DNA from: Acidovorax soli
GTDB taxonomy: Bacteria; Pseudomonadota; Gammaproteobacteria; Burkholderiales; Burkholderiaceae_C
Direction of reading: 5' to 3'
NCBI RefSeq assembly: GCF_014207955.1
Contig: NZ_JACHLK010000003.1
Coordinates: 248,001 to 312,000 of the forward strand
Length of the DNA: 64,000 bases
Shown here: positions 8,958 to 18,233 of the stretch, piece after piece
Layout of the letters: each line of letters opens with the position of its first letter
Numbering within the stretch: the first letter of the stretch is position 1
Notes under the pieces: model-generated
Database searches by the model: none
Told to the model about the DNA's origin: nothing
Seen by the model: the letters and a program-made list of their open reading frames with translations, nothing else
Translations under genes and position numbers: made by a program

Positions 8958-10457
8958 ATGAAGACGTTCACACACTGGGCCGATCGTGCTGGCTCTGCGC
9001 TGCATGCCCTCTCGGCTTTCTCCGTGGTGGGGGGAGTCGCCGCGCTGGCGTGGTTGCCGCAGCCCGAGGCGCAGCAGGGCGCCATGGCCTGCCTTGCCAT
9101 CGCGGGGGGATGCACTGCGGCCCTGGCCAGCGGGGCCGCGCGCCGCGCGCGCCTGGCGGCGCAGGCCCGCACGCTGGTTCAGCGGCTGGCGGCCGGTGAG
9201 CTGGACGCCCCCCGCGATGGCCCCTCCGATGCACCCGCTTCGGACCCGCTGGTCCGGGACCTGATACAGCTGCAGGCGCGCATCGCCGCCATCGTGCACA
9301 GCGTGCATGCGGGCACGCTCGCCATCGCCACCTCCTCCGGCCAGGTCGGCAGCGACCACACACGTTTCGCCGCCATGATGGGTACGCTGTCCACGTCCAT
9401 CGACGACGTGAACAGCTCCATGGGGCAGCTCACGCTGGCGCTGCAGGCCCATGCCGAGGACGCCGCGCGCGGGCACCAGATCGCCCGGGGCGTGCTGGCG
9501 CGCGCCGCCGCCGGTGGGCAGGTGATAGAGCGGCTCGTGCAGACCATGGGCAGCATCACCGGCAGCTCGCGCCGGATCGGCGAGATCATCGGTGTGATCG
9601 ACAACATCGCATTCCAGACCAACATCCTTGCGCTCAACGCCGCCGTCGAGGCAGCCCGCGCGGGCGAGGCCGGCCGGGGCTTTGCCGTGGTGGCCGCCGA
9701 GGTGCGCAACCTGGCCACGCGTTCCGCCCAGGCGTCGCGCGAGGTGCGCGCCCTCATCGAGGGGGCAGCCCGCAATGTCGAGGCAGGTGCAGACATGGCC
9801 GGGCAGACGGGCCGGACCATGGCCGATCTGCTGGGTGGCGTCCAGCAGGTGGGCCAGATCATCGAAGCCATGGCCACCGCCGTTGGCCAGCAAAGCGTGG
9901 GCATCCACGCCATCGGCGCCTCCATTGCGGAAATCGACACGGTGACGCGGCAGAACGCCTCGCTCAGCCGCAACGCGGCCGAACCCGTAGCGGCGCTGCA
10001 CCAGCAGGCGCTGCAGCTGGTGGGTTCGGTGGCCTCCTTCGACCTGGGCAGCCAGGCCCACGCGAGCGCCGAGGACGCCCAGGCGCTGGTGCAGCGCGCA
10101 GTGGCCCTGTTGCGCAACAAAGGCCCCGCGGCGCTGGTTGCGCAGGTCAATGTCCCCAACAACGCGGAGCTGATCGACCGGGACCTGTACTTGGTGCTCT
10201 ATTCCACCGACGTGCATTGCGTAGCGCACGGAACCAACACCCGGCTGGTGGGGGTGGATGGCCGCAACTTCCAAGACCTTGATGGCAAGCACTTCGTTGC
10301 AGAGATCGTCTCCGCCGCGCAGCGCAAGAGCAGTGGCCACATCACCTACCGCTGGCTGCACCCGCTCACGCAGCAGGCCATGGCCAAGTCGGCCTACTTC
10401 GAGCGCCACGGCGAACTGGTCATCACCTGCGGCTCCTACGTGGACGCAGCAGCTTGA
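8958..10457 (+). CDS. Methyl-accepting chemotaxis protein with C-terminal Cache-like segment
   Basis: 499-residue chemoreceptor. Two hydrophobic segments lie within the first 60 residues (around [16 protein letters not shown] and [16 protein letters not shown]) with almost no periplasmic loop. A cytoplasmic signalling domain follows, with the invariant hairpin tip core [20 protein letters not shown] and [15 protein letters not shown]. After it, about residues 385-499 form an extra domain ([51 protein letters not shown]) resembling a single Cache sensor in the cytoplasm. It could therefore sense a cytoplasmic ligand. No CheB/CheR docking pentapeptide is visible at the end. The kinase/regulator pair follows on the same strand. 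Confidence 0.9.
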   Translation: MKTFTHWADRAGSALHALSAFSVVGGVAALAWLPQPEAQQGAMACLAIAGGCTAALASGAARRARLAAQARTLVQRLAAGELDAPRDGPSDAPASDPLVRDLIQLQARIAAIVHSVHAGTLAIATSSGQVGSDHTRFAAMMGTLSTSIDDVNSSMGQLTLALQAHAEDAARGHQIARGVLARAAAGGQVIERLVQTMGSITGSSRRIGEIIGVIDNIAFQTNILALNAAVEAARAGEAGRGFAVVAAEVRNLATRSAQASREVRALIEGAARNVEAGADMAGQTGRTMADLLGGVQQVGQIIEAMATAVGQQSVGIHAIGASIAEIDTVTRQNASLSRNAAEPVAALHQQALQLVGSVASFDLGSQAHASAEDAQALVQRAVALLRNKGPAALVAQVNVPNNAELIDRDLYLVLYSTDVHCVAHGTNTRLVGVDGRNFQDLDGKHFVAEIVSAAQRKSSGHITYRWLHPLTQQAMAKSAYFERHGELVITCGSYVDAAA

Positions 10458-10511
10458 CGCTCGGGCGTCCCTCACTTACCGTCCTGCTTGCCCTGACTCG
10501 CCACCTTCTTC

Positions 10512-11567
10512 ATGCAAGCCACGCGCCACGCGCCGGATGACTACACGAGCCTTTCGTTCGAGGCCATCGTCGAGCAGTCCATCACCGGGATCTACGTGAT
10601 CCAGGACCAGATCTTCGTCTACTCCAACGAGACCTGGGCAAACTTCTTCGGACGCCACCGCAGCGAGGTGGTGGGAATGTCGCTGCGCGATCTCGTCCCG
10701 GCATCCTTCATCGACCAGTCGCTGAGCATCTACCGCAAACGCATCGCAGGCGAGATCGACAGCGTTCGCTACATCACCCCCGCCATCCACAAGGACGGGC
10801 ACATCGTGCAACTGGAGGTGCATGGCTCGCGGATGATGTACCGCGGCCGACCGGCCGTGGTGGGCGTGGGCATCGACGTGACCGAGCGCACCCAGCGCGA
10901 CGCAGAACTGCGGCAGGCGCGCAGCGACCTCCAGGAGCTTGCGGCCTACATCAACCAGGAGCGCGAGCGCCAGCGCGCCCTGTATGCACGGGAGCTCCAC
11001 GACGTCCTGGGTGGCCTGCTGGCCTCCATCAAGATGAACACGCAGCGCATCCTGCGCCGCATCGACGACCCCGAGCTCAAGGAGATTTCCGAGGACCTAA
11101 TGCAGATCACGCGCCAGGCGATCCGGTCGGTGCGTGAGATGTCGGAGGAACTCCGCCCCAGCGGCCTGGACCACCTGGGACTGTCCTCCACCATGCACCG
11201 AGAGTTGCGCCAGTTCGGCGCGCGCCATGGCCTGCAATGCCACTGGCAGGTGGTTGGCGAACCGGGAGAACTGGGCATCGACCGTGCGACCAGTGTGTTC
11301 CGGATCTTTCAGGAGGCGCTCATCAACATTGCCAAGCATGCCGGCGCGGGCGAAGTGTGGGTGGAACTGCGGCAGGACGAGTCCCATCTGCTGACGTTGG
11401 AGATTCGCGATGATGGCGTTGGCTTGTCGCCCGGTCCGTACCGCAATGACGCTCGCGGGGTGCTGGGAATGAAGGAGCGGGCCCGCGATCTCGGCGGCAC
11501 CCTGGACCTGCAGCCCGAACCGGCTGGCGGCACCCGGCTTTTCCTTACTGTTCCCGTCAGGCCATGA
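10512..11567 (+). CDS. PAS-domain sensor histidine kinase, NarX/DegS (HisKA_3) type
   Basis: 351-residue soluble histidine kinase with no membrane segment. An N-terminal PAS domain (about residues 15-130; YTSLSFEAIVEQSITGIYVIQD, ending GVGIDVTERTQRD) is followed by a coiled linker, a HisKA_3 dimerisation domain with the phosphoacceptor His163 in YARELHDVLGG, and a HATPase_c domain (FRIFQEALINIAKHA, EIRDDGVGL, GVLGMKERARDLGG). It should phosphorylate the LuxR-type regulator encoded directly downstream, whose ATG overlaps this gene's stop (ATGA). The signal, probably a cytoplasmic small molecule or redox state sensed by PAS, is unknown. Confidence 0.92.
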   Translation: MQATRHAPDDYTSLSFEAIVEQSITGIYVIQDQIFVYSNETWANFFGRHRSEVVGMSLRDLVPASFIDQSLSIYRKRIAGEIDSVRYITPAIHKDGHIVQLEVHGSRMMYRGRPAVVGVGIDVTERTQRDAELRQARSDLQELAAYINQERERQRALYARELHDVLGGLLASIKMNTQRILRRIDDPELKEISEDLMQITRQAIRSVREMSEELRPSGLDHLGLSSTMHRELRQFGARHGLQCHWQVVGEPGELGIDRATSVFRIFQEALINIAKHAGAGEVWVELRQDESHLLTLEIRDDGVGLSPGPYRNDARGVLGMKERARDLGGTLDLQPEPAGGTRLFLTVPVRP

Positions 11568-12202
11568 TCAAGATACTCGTAGTGGACGACCACACCATCT
11601 TCCGCTCGGGACTGCGCAAGCTGCTCTCGGACGAGCCCGACATGCGTGTGGACGACGAGGCGCGCGACGTCGGCGAAATGCTGGCCAAACTGCGCCGCGC
11701 GTCTTTCGATGTGGTGCTGCTGGATGTGAGCATGGCCGGGCGCAGCGGGCTGGAGGCCATGCCCTCGGTGCGTGCCGAGTTTCCGAAGCTGCCCGTGCTG
11801 TTCTTGTCCATGTACCCGGCGGAGCAGTATGCCGTGGTGGCGCTGCGCGCCGGTGCCAGCGGCTACCTCACGAAGGATGCCGAGTCGGAGGAGCTGATCC
11901 TGGCCATCCGCGAGGTGGCTGCGGGCAGGCGCTACCTCAGCAGCACGGCGGCCCAGCGCCTCCTGCTGCAGACCGTGGGGGGCGATGACGACCAGCCCCC
12001 CCACCACCGCCTGTCGGCGCGCGAGCACCAGATCATGCTGATGATCGTTCAGGGCATCTCACTGACCGAGATCGGCAAGCAGATGTTCATCAGCGTTAAG
12101 ACCGTCAGCTCCACCCGTACACGCATCCTTCAGAAGATCGGGGTGGATAACAATGCCGAACTGGTGCTGTACGCGGTGAGACACAGAATCGTGCACGGCT
12201 AG
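11564..12202 (+). CDS. Response regulator, NarL/LuxR family
   Basis: 212-residue two-component regulator. Receiver domain residues 1-120 have the acidic pocket VVDDH, the phosphoacceptor Asp54 in LLDVSM and the lysine in YLTKDAES. A LuxR-type HTH (LSAREHQIMLMIVQGISLTEI...VSVKTVSS-like) ends the protein. It is translationally coupled to the PAS kinase by a 4-base overlap, so the two form a cognate pair. Possible targets are the neighbouring chemoreceptor, porin and acyl-CoA synthetase genes, which is inference from position. Confidence 0.92.
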   Translation: MIKILVVDDHTIFRSGLRKLLSDEPDMRVDDEARDVGEMLAKLRRASFDVVLLDVSMAGRSGLEAMPSVRAEFPKLPVLFLSMYPAEQYAVVALRAGASGYLTKDAESEELILAIREVAAGRRYLSSTAAQRLLLQTVGGDDDQPPHHRLSAREHQIMLMIVQGISLTEIGKQMFISVKTVSSTRTRILQKIGVDNNAELVLYAVRHRIVHG

Positions 12203-12399
12203 CCGCGCCATCGGAATCCCCGGTTGAATTCATATGCGCGCGATTTTGGCTCCCGCCACTGACTGAAGCGTCAATACACAGGCGAGCTGCGGCTGGGCAG
12301 CCGCACACCGCGAAAGGTCAACGACACCAACACCTTGGTGCCTGCCAATCTTCTCGATGCTCAGAAGACGCTGGAGGTGGTTCGGAGCAGCAAAAATTG

Positions 12400-12850
12400 T
12401 CTACTTCACTGCGGGCCTCCCGCCCGACACGCAGTTGTGGGAGACGCAATTCGCCACCATGCTCAAGCACGGCCTCCAGTGCCACGATCTCGAGCTGCTG
12501 GCCCAGCAGGTCTTGAGGAACTTGAGCGCATGCACGCCGCTGGTGGCGCCCGAGTTCTCGTCCATGGGCTTGTTGGCCATCTGACCGCCATCGACCTTGC
12601 TGAAAAAGCCATTGTCAAAGTGCGCCGCCAGCATTGCTGCCTGGCCCTCGGGCTTCACGCGCACGCCATCGGCCCGGGGCTCCCGCGCCACGTCGATCTT
12701 ATGGCAGCGCCGGTCGCAGGCCTGCACCCTCTTAAGCTTGTCGGCCGGGTACGTTTCGAGCTAGTCTTTGTGACCACCGAACTGCACTAGGTAGCCGCCC
12801 CTTACGGCGATGGCCGACCAGTCCTCTACCGGCCGCCATGTCGCACTTAC
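12400..12850 (-). pseudogene. Degraded coding remnant, unrecognised family
   Basis: The stretch from 12203 to 12957 holds no intact gene. On the minus strand a broken frame reads WSAIAVRGGYLVQFGGHKD, then a TAG, then LETYPADKLKRVQACDRR, then VRVKPEGQAAMLAAHFDNG and SGVHALKFLK. A shift of frame then continues as LLGQQLEIVALEAVLEHGG. The composition is protein-like across all segments, so this is probably one decayed gene with at least one stop and one frameshift. I do not recognise the family. A 6-bp hairpin (GCGGCT/AGCCGC) lies at 12286-12302. Confidence 0.35.
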
Positions 12851-12960
12851 CGTAGCAATGTAGCGCGGCACCCCGGTCTACAACCAGCATCGGCAGCGCC
12901 GAAGAGCTATGTGGGCCCGCCCAGCATAGTCATCAGGGAGATCAGCAAGCAACTGAATGT

Positions 12961-15702
12961 GTGCCCGAAGCTGAACTTTCCTGCGGGAAATCCTTGCGAG
13001 AACGTAGCATAGAGCTTCGCAAGCAAATTCTTGCTGAAAAGCCATATGGAGAGAACGGCCCTGACGAATCCACTCGAGTACGCGCCGTGATCGCCTATGA
13101 CCTGCTGCGTGAGCGAGGCCCTGCTTTGGCGCCGCCATTCTTTTCCGCCTACATGGATTTCGTGGAGAACGGCCTGATGGTCTACGCGAACGGAATCGAC
13201 TGGGGCGCGGGAGCCACGGCCGATGCCAGCAATGCCGAGTATCCGACCATGCGGGGCGCGGACCCACGCGTCAATCCTGATCGGCGAATCTTCTGGACGC
13301 CCGTGTACTTTGATAGCCAAGCCAAGGCATGGATGGTGTCGGTTATTCAGCCTCTGGATTGGCAAGGCCGTTGGGTGGGAACGATTGGCCACGACCTGTC
13401 GGTCGAGACCTTGCTCAACGCTGTCGCAGCCACCCGAGACCATGAGGGATTGCAGTTGATCCTCAGTGCAGATGGCAACTTGATATCGCATCCCCAACTG
13501 CGCGACCGGATCGCTGCAGCGCAAGGGCAGTTGCAGGTGGCCAATTTGAAGGACCCCGTGCTGGAACAGGTCTACCGCATGGTCTCCACATCAAGGACTG
13601 ACAGTGGTGCTGGCCGGATTCCGGACGGCAGCCAGTGGGTCGCCTGGTCACGCATCCAGGGACCGGGCTGGTTTCAGATTTACGTCATGCCGCAGTCCCT
13701 GGTGAATGGCGTCGTAGCAAAGGGACTTGCGGTGTTGTGCGGCATTGGGCTGCTCAGCTTGGTCCCCGTGATCTGGGCGATGCGCAGGATGGTTCATCGG
13801 CATGTGACCCGCCCCTTGTATCGGCTTACTGAGGCAGTAGACCAGGTGGGCCAGGGGCATACGCCTGCGCCTATCGCGATCCAGACGGAAGATGAACTGG
13901 GCCGATTGGCAAAAGCATTCGATGGCATGGTGATGGAGCTTGCGCAAAAGCGAGCATCAGAGACCGCGCATGCACAGAGACTGGAGTTCGAGATCGAAGA
14001 GCGGCGGCAGTACATGACGAGTATGGAGGAGGAGCGTGCACGCCTGCTGGCGCTTCTGGGGGCGATGAACATGGGCATCCTCTTCGTCACCGCCGAGAAC
14101 GAAGTTAAGTACTGCAATTCCATGTTCCTGAAGATCTGGCACATGCCGCAGGAGGGAGCATTCTTCGTTGGTCGCTCGGTTCGCGATGTTTTCAATGAAG
14201 TCGGCCGGGGCAAAGAGCATTTGGCAGCGCTGGAACGCCACGTGAGAGAGGTTGCTGCTACGCCCCATCAATCCAGTCGATATGAGTTCGACGTGAGTGA
14301 AGGCCACACCTTGCTACTGACCTCTCACCCCGTTCATGACAGTGATAAGCGCTACATCGGCAGGCTTTGGATTCATGAGGACGTAACGCGCGAGCGGGAG
14401 ATTGCGGCTCAGTTGATCTATCTTGCCGAGCGGGACGCACTCACGGGCTTGTACAACCGGCGCAGATTCGAGGATGAGCTCGTTCGATTCTTCAAAGACC
14501 ACGAACGAAGTGCTCGCCAGGGCGCGCTGATCTTCTTCGATCTGGATGAGTTCAAGGTGATCAATGACACCTTTGGCCATAGCGTCGGCGATACGGTGCT
14601 CCTGCGGGTAAGTGGAGAACTGCGTGCCCTTGTGCGCCAAACCGACATTCTCAGCCGGTTGGGGGGCGACGAGTTTGCAGTGCTGATGCCCAACGCAACC
14701 GTCGAGGAGGCGCAACTTCTGGCCGAACGTATCGTGCGCGGCGTTTCCAGAACACCTCTCTCTATTCTTGGACAGAGCTTGCGACTGACAACAAGCCTGG
14801 GAATCGCCCAAGTCCCCCTGCATGCCAACAATGCTGAAGATCTTGTGGCTCACGCGGATGCAGCCATGTACCAAGCCAAGCAGATGGGCAAGAACTGTTG
14901 GTCGGTCTATCGTCCTGACAGAAATGCGTCGCAAGAGATGATCAACCGGCTCGCCTGGAACGATCGGATCTCACGCGCGATTGAACTAGGACTCTTGAGG
15001 TTGCATTACCAGGGGGTGTACGAAACAGCGTCTGGAGAACTTGCCCACCTGGAGGCGCTTGTGCGCATGGTCGACGAGGGAAATCCTGAGCGACTGATCC
15101 CACCAGGCCAGTTCATTGGGTACGCGGAGAAGAGCGGAAAAATCCTGGAAGTCGATCGCTGGGTTGTGCGCGAGAGCATCTCAGTGCTCTCCAAGACTCC
15201 ACATCTTCCTGCACTGGCAATCAACATCTCTGCCCGCTCTTTCGATGATCCGAATCTCCCCGCATTCATTGCCGCCCAACTGCAGGAGGCTGGGGTCGAT
15301 CCGCGCAGGCTGCTGGTGGAGCTGACAGAAACCTCCGCAGTGTCCGATCTGCGCGATGCGGAGCGGTTCATCAACGCACTGCAGCGCACAGGATGCCATG
15401 TGTGCCTGGATGACTTTGGGACGGGTTTCGCGTCGTTTGCTTACCTCAAGCATCTGAAGGTTGACATACTGAAGATCGATGGCCTGTTCATACGTAACCT
15501 CACCCGAGAGCAAGACAATCAAGTGTTTGTGCGCTCCATCATTGATGTTGCGAGAGGTCTCGGCAAGAAGACTGTCGCCGAGTTCGTCGAGAGCCAGGAA
15601 ATCCTCTTCATGCTGCAGGCATTCGGCGTTGACATGGTGCAAGGCTACCATCTGGACCAGCCACAAGCTCTGCATCCGGCGCTCGTAGCGCCTCGGCAAT
15701 GA
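12961..15702 (+). CDS. Cache-HAMP-PAS-GGDEF-EAL cyclic-di-GMP signalling protein, N-terminus probably lost
   Basis: 913-residue protein with both c-di-GMP synthesis and breakdown modules. In order: dCache-like sensor (about 30-230; WTPVYFDSQAKAWMVSV, GTIGHDLSV), one membrane helix (about 249-268), HAMP, coiled linker, PAS (about 365-480), GGDEF (intact GGDEF near 568) and EAL (intact EAL near 698, DDFGTG, and AEFVES). Both catalytic signatures look intact, so the protein could be bifunctional. Oddity: a dCache receptor should start with a membrane helix, but here the frame begins directly in the sensor region with a GTG and no ribosome-binding site, right after degraded DNA. The gene is therefore probably 5'-truncated or has a damaged start. 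Confidence 0.85.
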   Translation: MPEAELSCGKSLRERSIELRKQILAEKPYGENGPDESTRVRAVIAYDLLRERGPALAPPFFSAYMDFVENGLMVYANGIDWGAGATADASNAEYPTMRGADPRVNPDRRIFWTPVYFDSQAKAWMVSVIQPLDWQGRWVGTIGHDLSVETLLNAVAATRDHEGLQLILSADGNLISHPQLRDRIAAAQGQLQVANLKDPVLEQVYRMVSTSRTDSGAGRIPDGSQWVAWSRIQGPGWFQIYVMPQSLVNGVVAKGLAVLCGIGLLSLVPVIWAMRRMVHRHVTRPLYRLTEAVDQVGQGHTPAPIAIQTEDELGRLAKAFDGMVMELAQKRASETAHAQRLEFEIEERRQYMTSMEEERARLLALLGAMNMGILFVTAENEVKYCNSMFLKIWHMPQEGAFFVGRSVRDVFNEVGRGKEHLAALERHVREVAATPHQSSRYEFDVSEGHTLLLTSHPVHDSDKRYIGRLWIHEDVTREREIAAQLIYLAERDALTGLYNRRRFEDELVRFFKDHERSARQGALIFFDLDEFKVINDTFGHSVGDTVLLRVSGELRALVRQTDILSRLGGDEFAVLMPNATVEEAQLLAERIVRGVSRTPLSILGQSLRLTTSLGIAQVPLHANNAEDLVAHADAAMYQAKQMGKNCWSVYRPDRNASQEMINRLAWNDRISRAIELGLLRLHYQGVYETASGELAHLEALVRMVDEGNPERLIPPGQFIGYAEKSGKILEVDRWVVRESISVLSKTPHLPALAINISARSFDDPNLPAFIAAQLQEAGVDPRRLLVELTETSAVSDLRDAERFINALQRTGCHVCLDDFGTGFASFAYLKHLKVDILKIDGLFIRNLTREQDNQVFVRSIIDVARGLGKKTVAEFVESQEILFMLQAFGVDMVQGYHLDQPQALHPALVAPRQ

Positions 15703-15749
15703 GATGGTTGACGCGCCACTTTCACGTTGTGCAGAGCCATGCCTATAAG

Positions 15750-16109
15750 CTACTCCCGGGTGAGGGCTTTCTCAAACTTTTTTAAGTGATAGTCGATTTC
15801 GTATTGCAGATCAGCTACCGAATTGGTCCATCGTGCATTGGCAGGGCGAGTATGGGTGGGGCTACGCATAGCGCTGTAGGCCTTGCTCATGGCTGCTTGG
15901 AATAGTGCTTCGAACCAGGTTTCCGCTTCATGGCCTTTCAGTCTTTTCTGTATCTTTTTACGCGCTAGAAGGTCTTTCTTCAAAGCACTGTAGGCAGTGG
16001 TTGCTTGCTGCTCAAACAGGCCGCTCGATTGAGCCTTCTTTCCAAGCACAGACAGTGCATCAGCCCTAAATTTGAAGTGGCGTAGTTCTGCAGCTCTTTC
16101 CGCTAGCAT
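15750..16109 (-). CDS. Hypothetical protein, 119 residues, helical and basic
   Basis: The ATG at 16109 is preceded by GGGAGA 6 bases upstream, which fixes the start better than a longer upstream frame. The product (MLAERAAELRHFKFRADALS...) is rich in Lys, Arg, Ala and Glu and looks all-helical, with no signal peptide or membrane segment. I recognise no domain. It is convergent with the GGDEF-EAL gene. Confidence 0.5.
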   Translation of the reverse strand: MLAERAAELRHFKFRADALSVLGKKAQSSGLFEQQATTAYSALKKDLLARKKIQKRLKGHEAETWFEALFQAAMSKAYSAMRSPTHTRPANARWTNSVADLQYEIDYHLKKFEKALTRE

Positions 16110-16338
16110 GCTTTCTCCCAACGGGTAATGACACAGATTATGTTGGGGTGGCAGCAAATGCGGAAGTACGAAAGTGCCAACGGTTGTGGGCGCCAATGAC
16201 AAGTCGATTGACCAGTACGTCGCATGCCCGAGGCGACGGCCGTTTGATCTTGAGCTGCGTCCTCACGATTCAAACTGGCCTTTTTGTGTTTGGGAACTAC
16301 CCATGTTGTTGCCTCTGACCTGAAGGCGTAAGATGTGC

Positions 16339-16395
16339 GTGCCGGGGCTCCCTCCGGCACCCTCCCTTATTGCCCGCTTCGTGCGGGCTTTTTTC
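16339..16395 (+). terminator. Two adjacent hairpins, the second a classical intrinsic terminator
   Basis: GTGCCGG/CCGGCAC (16339-16345 and 16354-16360) form a perfect 7-bp hairpin. GCCCGC/GCGGGC (16372-16377 and 16383-16388) form a second one, followed directly by seven Ts. This is a plus-strand terminator, but no plus-strand gene ends nearby: the GGDEF-EAL gene stops 670 bases upstream and a minus-strand gene lies between. An unannotated small transcript starting after about 16200 would explain it. From here to 16770 I see no convincing gene. Confidence 0.6.
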
Positions 16396-16767
16396 CTTGC
16401 TGCTTCTTTGCCGAGTTGTTTGTCACGAGGCCCTGGCAACTGCTTGAGGGAATCGTGGCGGCTCAACGTCACTACGGCAATGCTCTTGTGGCCAAACATA
16501 ACTCTCCATCGCATGGATGGACTGCTTCGGGTTCATAGCTTATGTTTGTGAAGAGGCCTGCGTTATAGAGGCTACGCATGTTCAACGCCGCAGATTTCGA
16601 AGAAAGGCAAATTGGTGAGTCAGCACGGCGGATGCCGCTATGCATGCGCGAAGAAATTTGCCTCTCAGTAGTGCTGGCCTCCTCTGCTACCACCCAACGC
16701 ACGTCAGAATCTGAACGCTGCTGTTGAGCAAGGAGATCTATGCTGGCTCGGCCGGATGCCGCCCTAT

Positions 16768-16911
16768 TTACGGCGACGAGTCTGGAGTTTTCGGGTCAGG
16801 TGCCTCATTCGGATGAACAGGCTGCTCGGTGCTAGGAGGCAGGTCTCCTGGCGGGCGTGGCAGGTTGTCGGGTACGCGGTGCAGTGGGTGGTCTTTTGGA
16901 TCGGTGGCCAT
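16768..16911 (-). CDS. Possible small proline-rich protein
   Basis: 47 codons from the ATG at 16911 give a hydrophilic, proline-rich peptide (MATDPKDHPLHRVPDNLP...) with no hydrophobic segment. AAGAAG lies about 8 bases upstream as a modest ribosome-binding site. The biased but regular composition (P, D, E, H) suggests a disordered real product more than a chance frame, but the evidence is thin. Confidence 0.3.
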   Translation of the reverse strand: MATDPKDHPLHRVPDNLPRPPGDLPPSTEQPVHPNEAPDPKTPDSSP

Positions 16912-16991
16912 AGTGCGCTTCTTTTGCAGAACACACATTGGGCTCCGCATCTTGCAGTCGCCTGGTAGGACAGAATGCCGAGCCGGCCGCT

Positions 16992-17300
16992 CTAACCCAG
17001 CTCTTGCGAAGGCGAGTTTAGGATCATGGTCAACTCCAGCATCAGCCGGTGCATCTCCTCAACTTGCGTCTCCGGCAATGGCAGTGCAAGCGCGTCAGCA
17101 TGCACTCGCTCGGTAGCCTCCTGCATCTTCGCCGCAGCCACCTTCTTGGCGCCTGGGGGCAGCGAAGCCGCGATCATCCATAGCCCCACCTGCAATGCAC
17201 CAAGGCGGCCGAGCATCAGGTCCAAGCTCTGTTTAAGGTCTTCGTGCACTGCATGTCCCAAGCGTGAAATGGAAAGCCAGGTCCGATATTTGCCGCGCAC
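16992..17300 (-). CDS. Hypothetical protein, about 102 residues, helical
   Basis: Starts at a GTG (17300) without a clear ribosome-binding site, so the start is uncertain; the frame is open about 55 bases further upstream. The product alternates hydrophobic and charged residues (LGRLGALQVGLWMIAASL, KVAAAKMQEATERVHADAL, TQVEEMHRLMLELTMIL) and should form three or four amphipathic helices, in the manner of phasin-like or helical-bundle proteins. No family can be assigned with confidence. Confidence 0.45.
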   Translation of the reverse strand: MRGKYRTWLSISRLGHAVHEDLKQSLDLMLGRLGALQVGLWMIAASLPPGAKKVAAAKMQEATERVHADALALPLPETQVEEMHRLMLELTMILNSPSQELG

Positions 17301-17460
17301 GAGCAGTGGGCGTGTAGGAGGTTGAGCTCCCTGCAGGTGAAATTTTTTCGACGTGGCTCAAGAATTGGCATTTTGGACGGCAACTACAAATGATCCTAAC
17401 GGCAAAGTGCCACCTGGTCGGGGTGATTCAGACAGTACAGAACTCAGAGGTGAGGGCAGG

Positions 17461-17482
17461 AAAAAGCCCGCGCGCGGCGGGC
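17461..17482 (-). terminator. Intrinsic terminator downstream of the small secreted protein gene
   Basis: On the minus strand GCCCGC and GCGGGC form a 6-bp stem followed by five Ts. It lies about 48 bases after the stop codon of the minus-strand gene ending at 17530 and is a good match to a rho-independent terminator for it. Confidence 0.65.
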
Positions 17483-17529
17483 CTGAACGAAGGTAACCTG
17501 CAATGGCTGGCACCTCAAAGGTAGTGGGC

Positions 17530-17790
17530 TCAATCCTTGGTGCCAGGCCTGCCGGTGTAGGGGTTCACATTGCCCTTCTGGGACCAGTTGTCCTTCTTCG
17601 TATCGTTGGGATTGGTGGCATGGTGTGGCGGGACATAGGTGCCATTCTTCGTGGTATGACCTTTTACCGAATGGCTGCCGCCGGAGCCGTGCGAGTACGA
17701 GCTATGGCTGGAACTGTGCCCTCCCCCGCCTTTCGCCGCGGCGACGCCGCACACAAATAATGTCGCGATCACGATCAGCGTTTTCTTCAT
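17530..17790 (-). CDS. Small secreted Gly/Ser/His-rich protein
   Basis: 86 residues. The start at 17790 has GAGAGGA upstream and opens a clear signal peptide (MKKTLIVIATLFVCGVAAAK). The mature part begins with a flexible GGGGHSSSHSSYSHGSGG region and ends with a conserved-looking block, YVPPHHATNPND...DNWSQKGNVNPYTG. That C-terminal pattern occurs in many small exported proteins of Proteobacteria. The function is unknown; the His/Ser/Gly region might bind metal. It has its own terminator and appears monocistronic. Confidence 0.7.
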   Translation of the reverse strand: MKKTLIVIATLFVCGVAAAKGGGGHSSSHSSYSHGSGGSHSVKGHTTKNGTYVPPHHATNPNDTKKDNWSQKGNVNPYTGRPGTKD

Positions 17791-17951
17791 GTAGGAATTC
17801 CTCTCCACGCCAAAATCGGCGCATCTGCGATGCTGCGCACGGTTGGAGAGCGTAGCAAGAGAATTTTTACCGGGAAATGGGTGTATTTGAGGCAGGTCAA
17901 ACCAGTTGAGCGCCACCAGAGTGCGATGCTACATTCCGCACAGGAGGCGAT

Positions 17952-18233
17952 ATGAAAACCCTGAAGTGCGCTTTCTCCTGGCTGCCTGACGTTGTTCAGT
18001 CTAGTGCGCTGAGGACTTCTTTGCCAACCAGGGTGGCTCTTATCCTCCACGAGTGGGGTAAAGGCGGCAGAACTCGTTTCAGCAATTTCGTTGGCGATGG
18101 CACTATCCCTGTGAAGGCCACTGTGAAATTTAGGGTTGGCCTCGACACTTCTGCTTGGCAGGACCTGATTGAGATCGCGAAGAAAGAAAGCATCTGCTGT
18201 GAACAGATGAAAGAGCCGCCTGCTGCCGCTTGA
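17952..18233 (+). CDS. Hypothetical protein, 93 residues
   Basis: A near-perfect Shine-Dalgarno (AGGAGG, 17942-17947) sits 4 bases before the ATG, which argues that translation starts here. The product (MKTLKCAFSWLPDVVQSS...) has no clear signal peptide or recognised domain. It runs into a decayed RTX-type gene at its 3' end, so its C-terminus (CCEQMKEPPAAA) may have been created by recombination rather than be native. Confidence 0.4.
   Translation: MKTLKCAFSWLPDVVQSSALRTSLPTRVALILHEWGKGGRTRFSNFVGDGTIPVKATVKFRVGLDTSAWQDLIEIAKKESICCEQMKEPPAAA

Noticed and set aside
16472-16702. 76-codon minus-strand frame in the 16.4-16.8 kb gap
   Set aside because: No ribosome-binding site and no natural-looking composition; cannot be supported.
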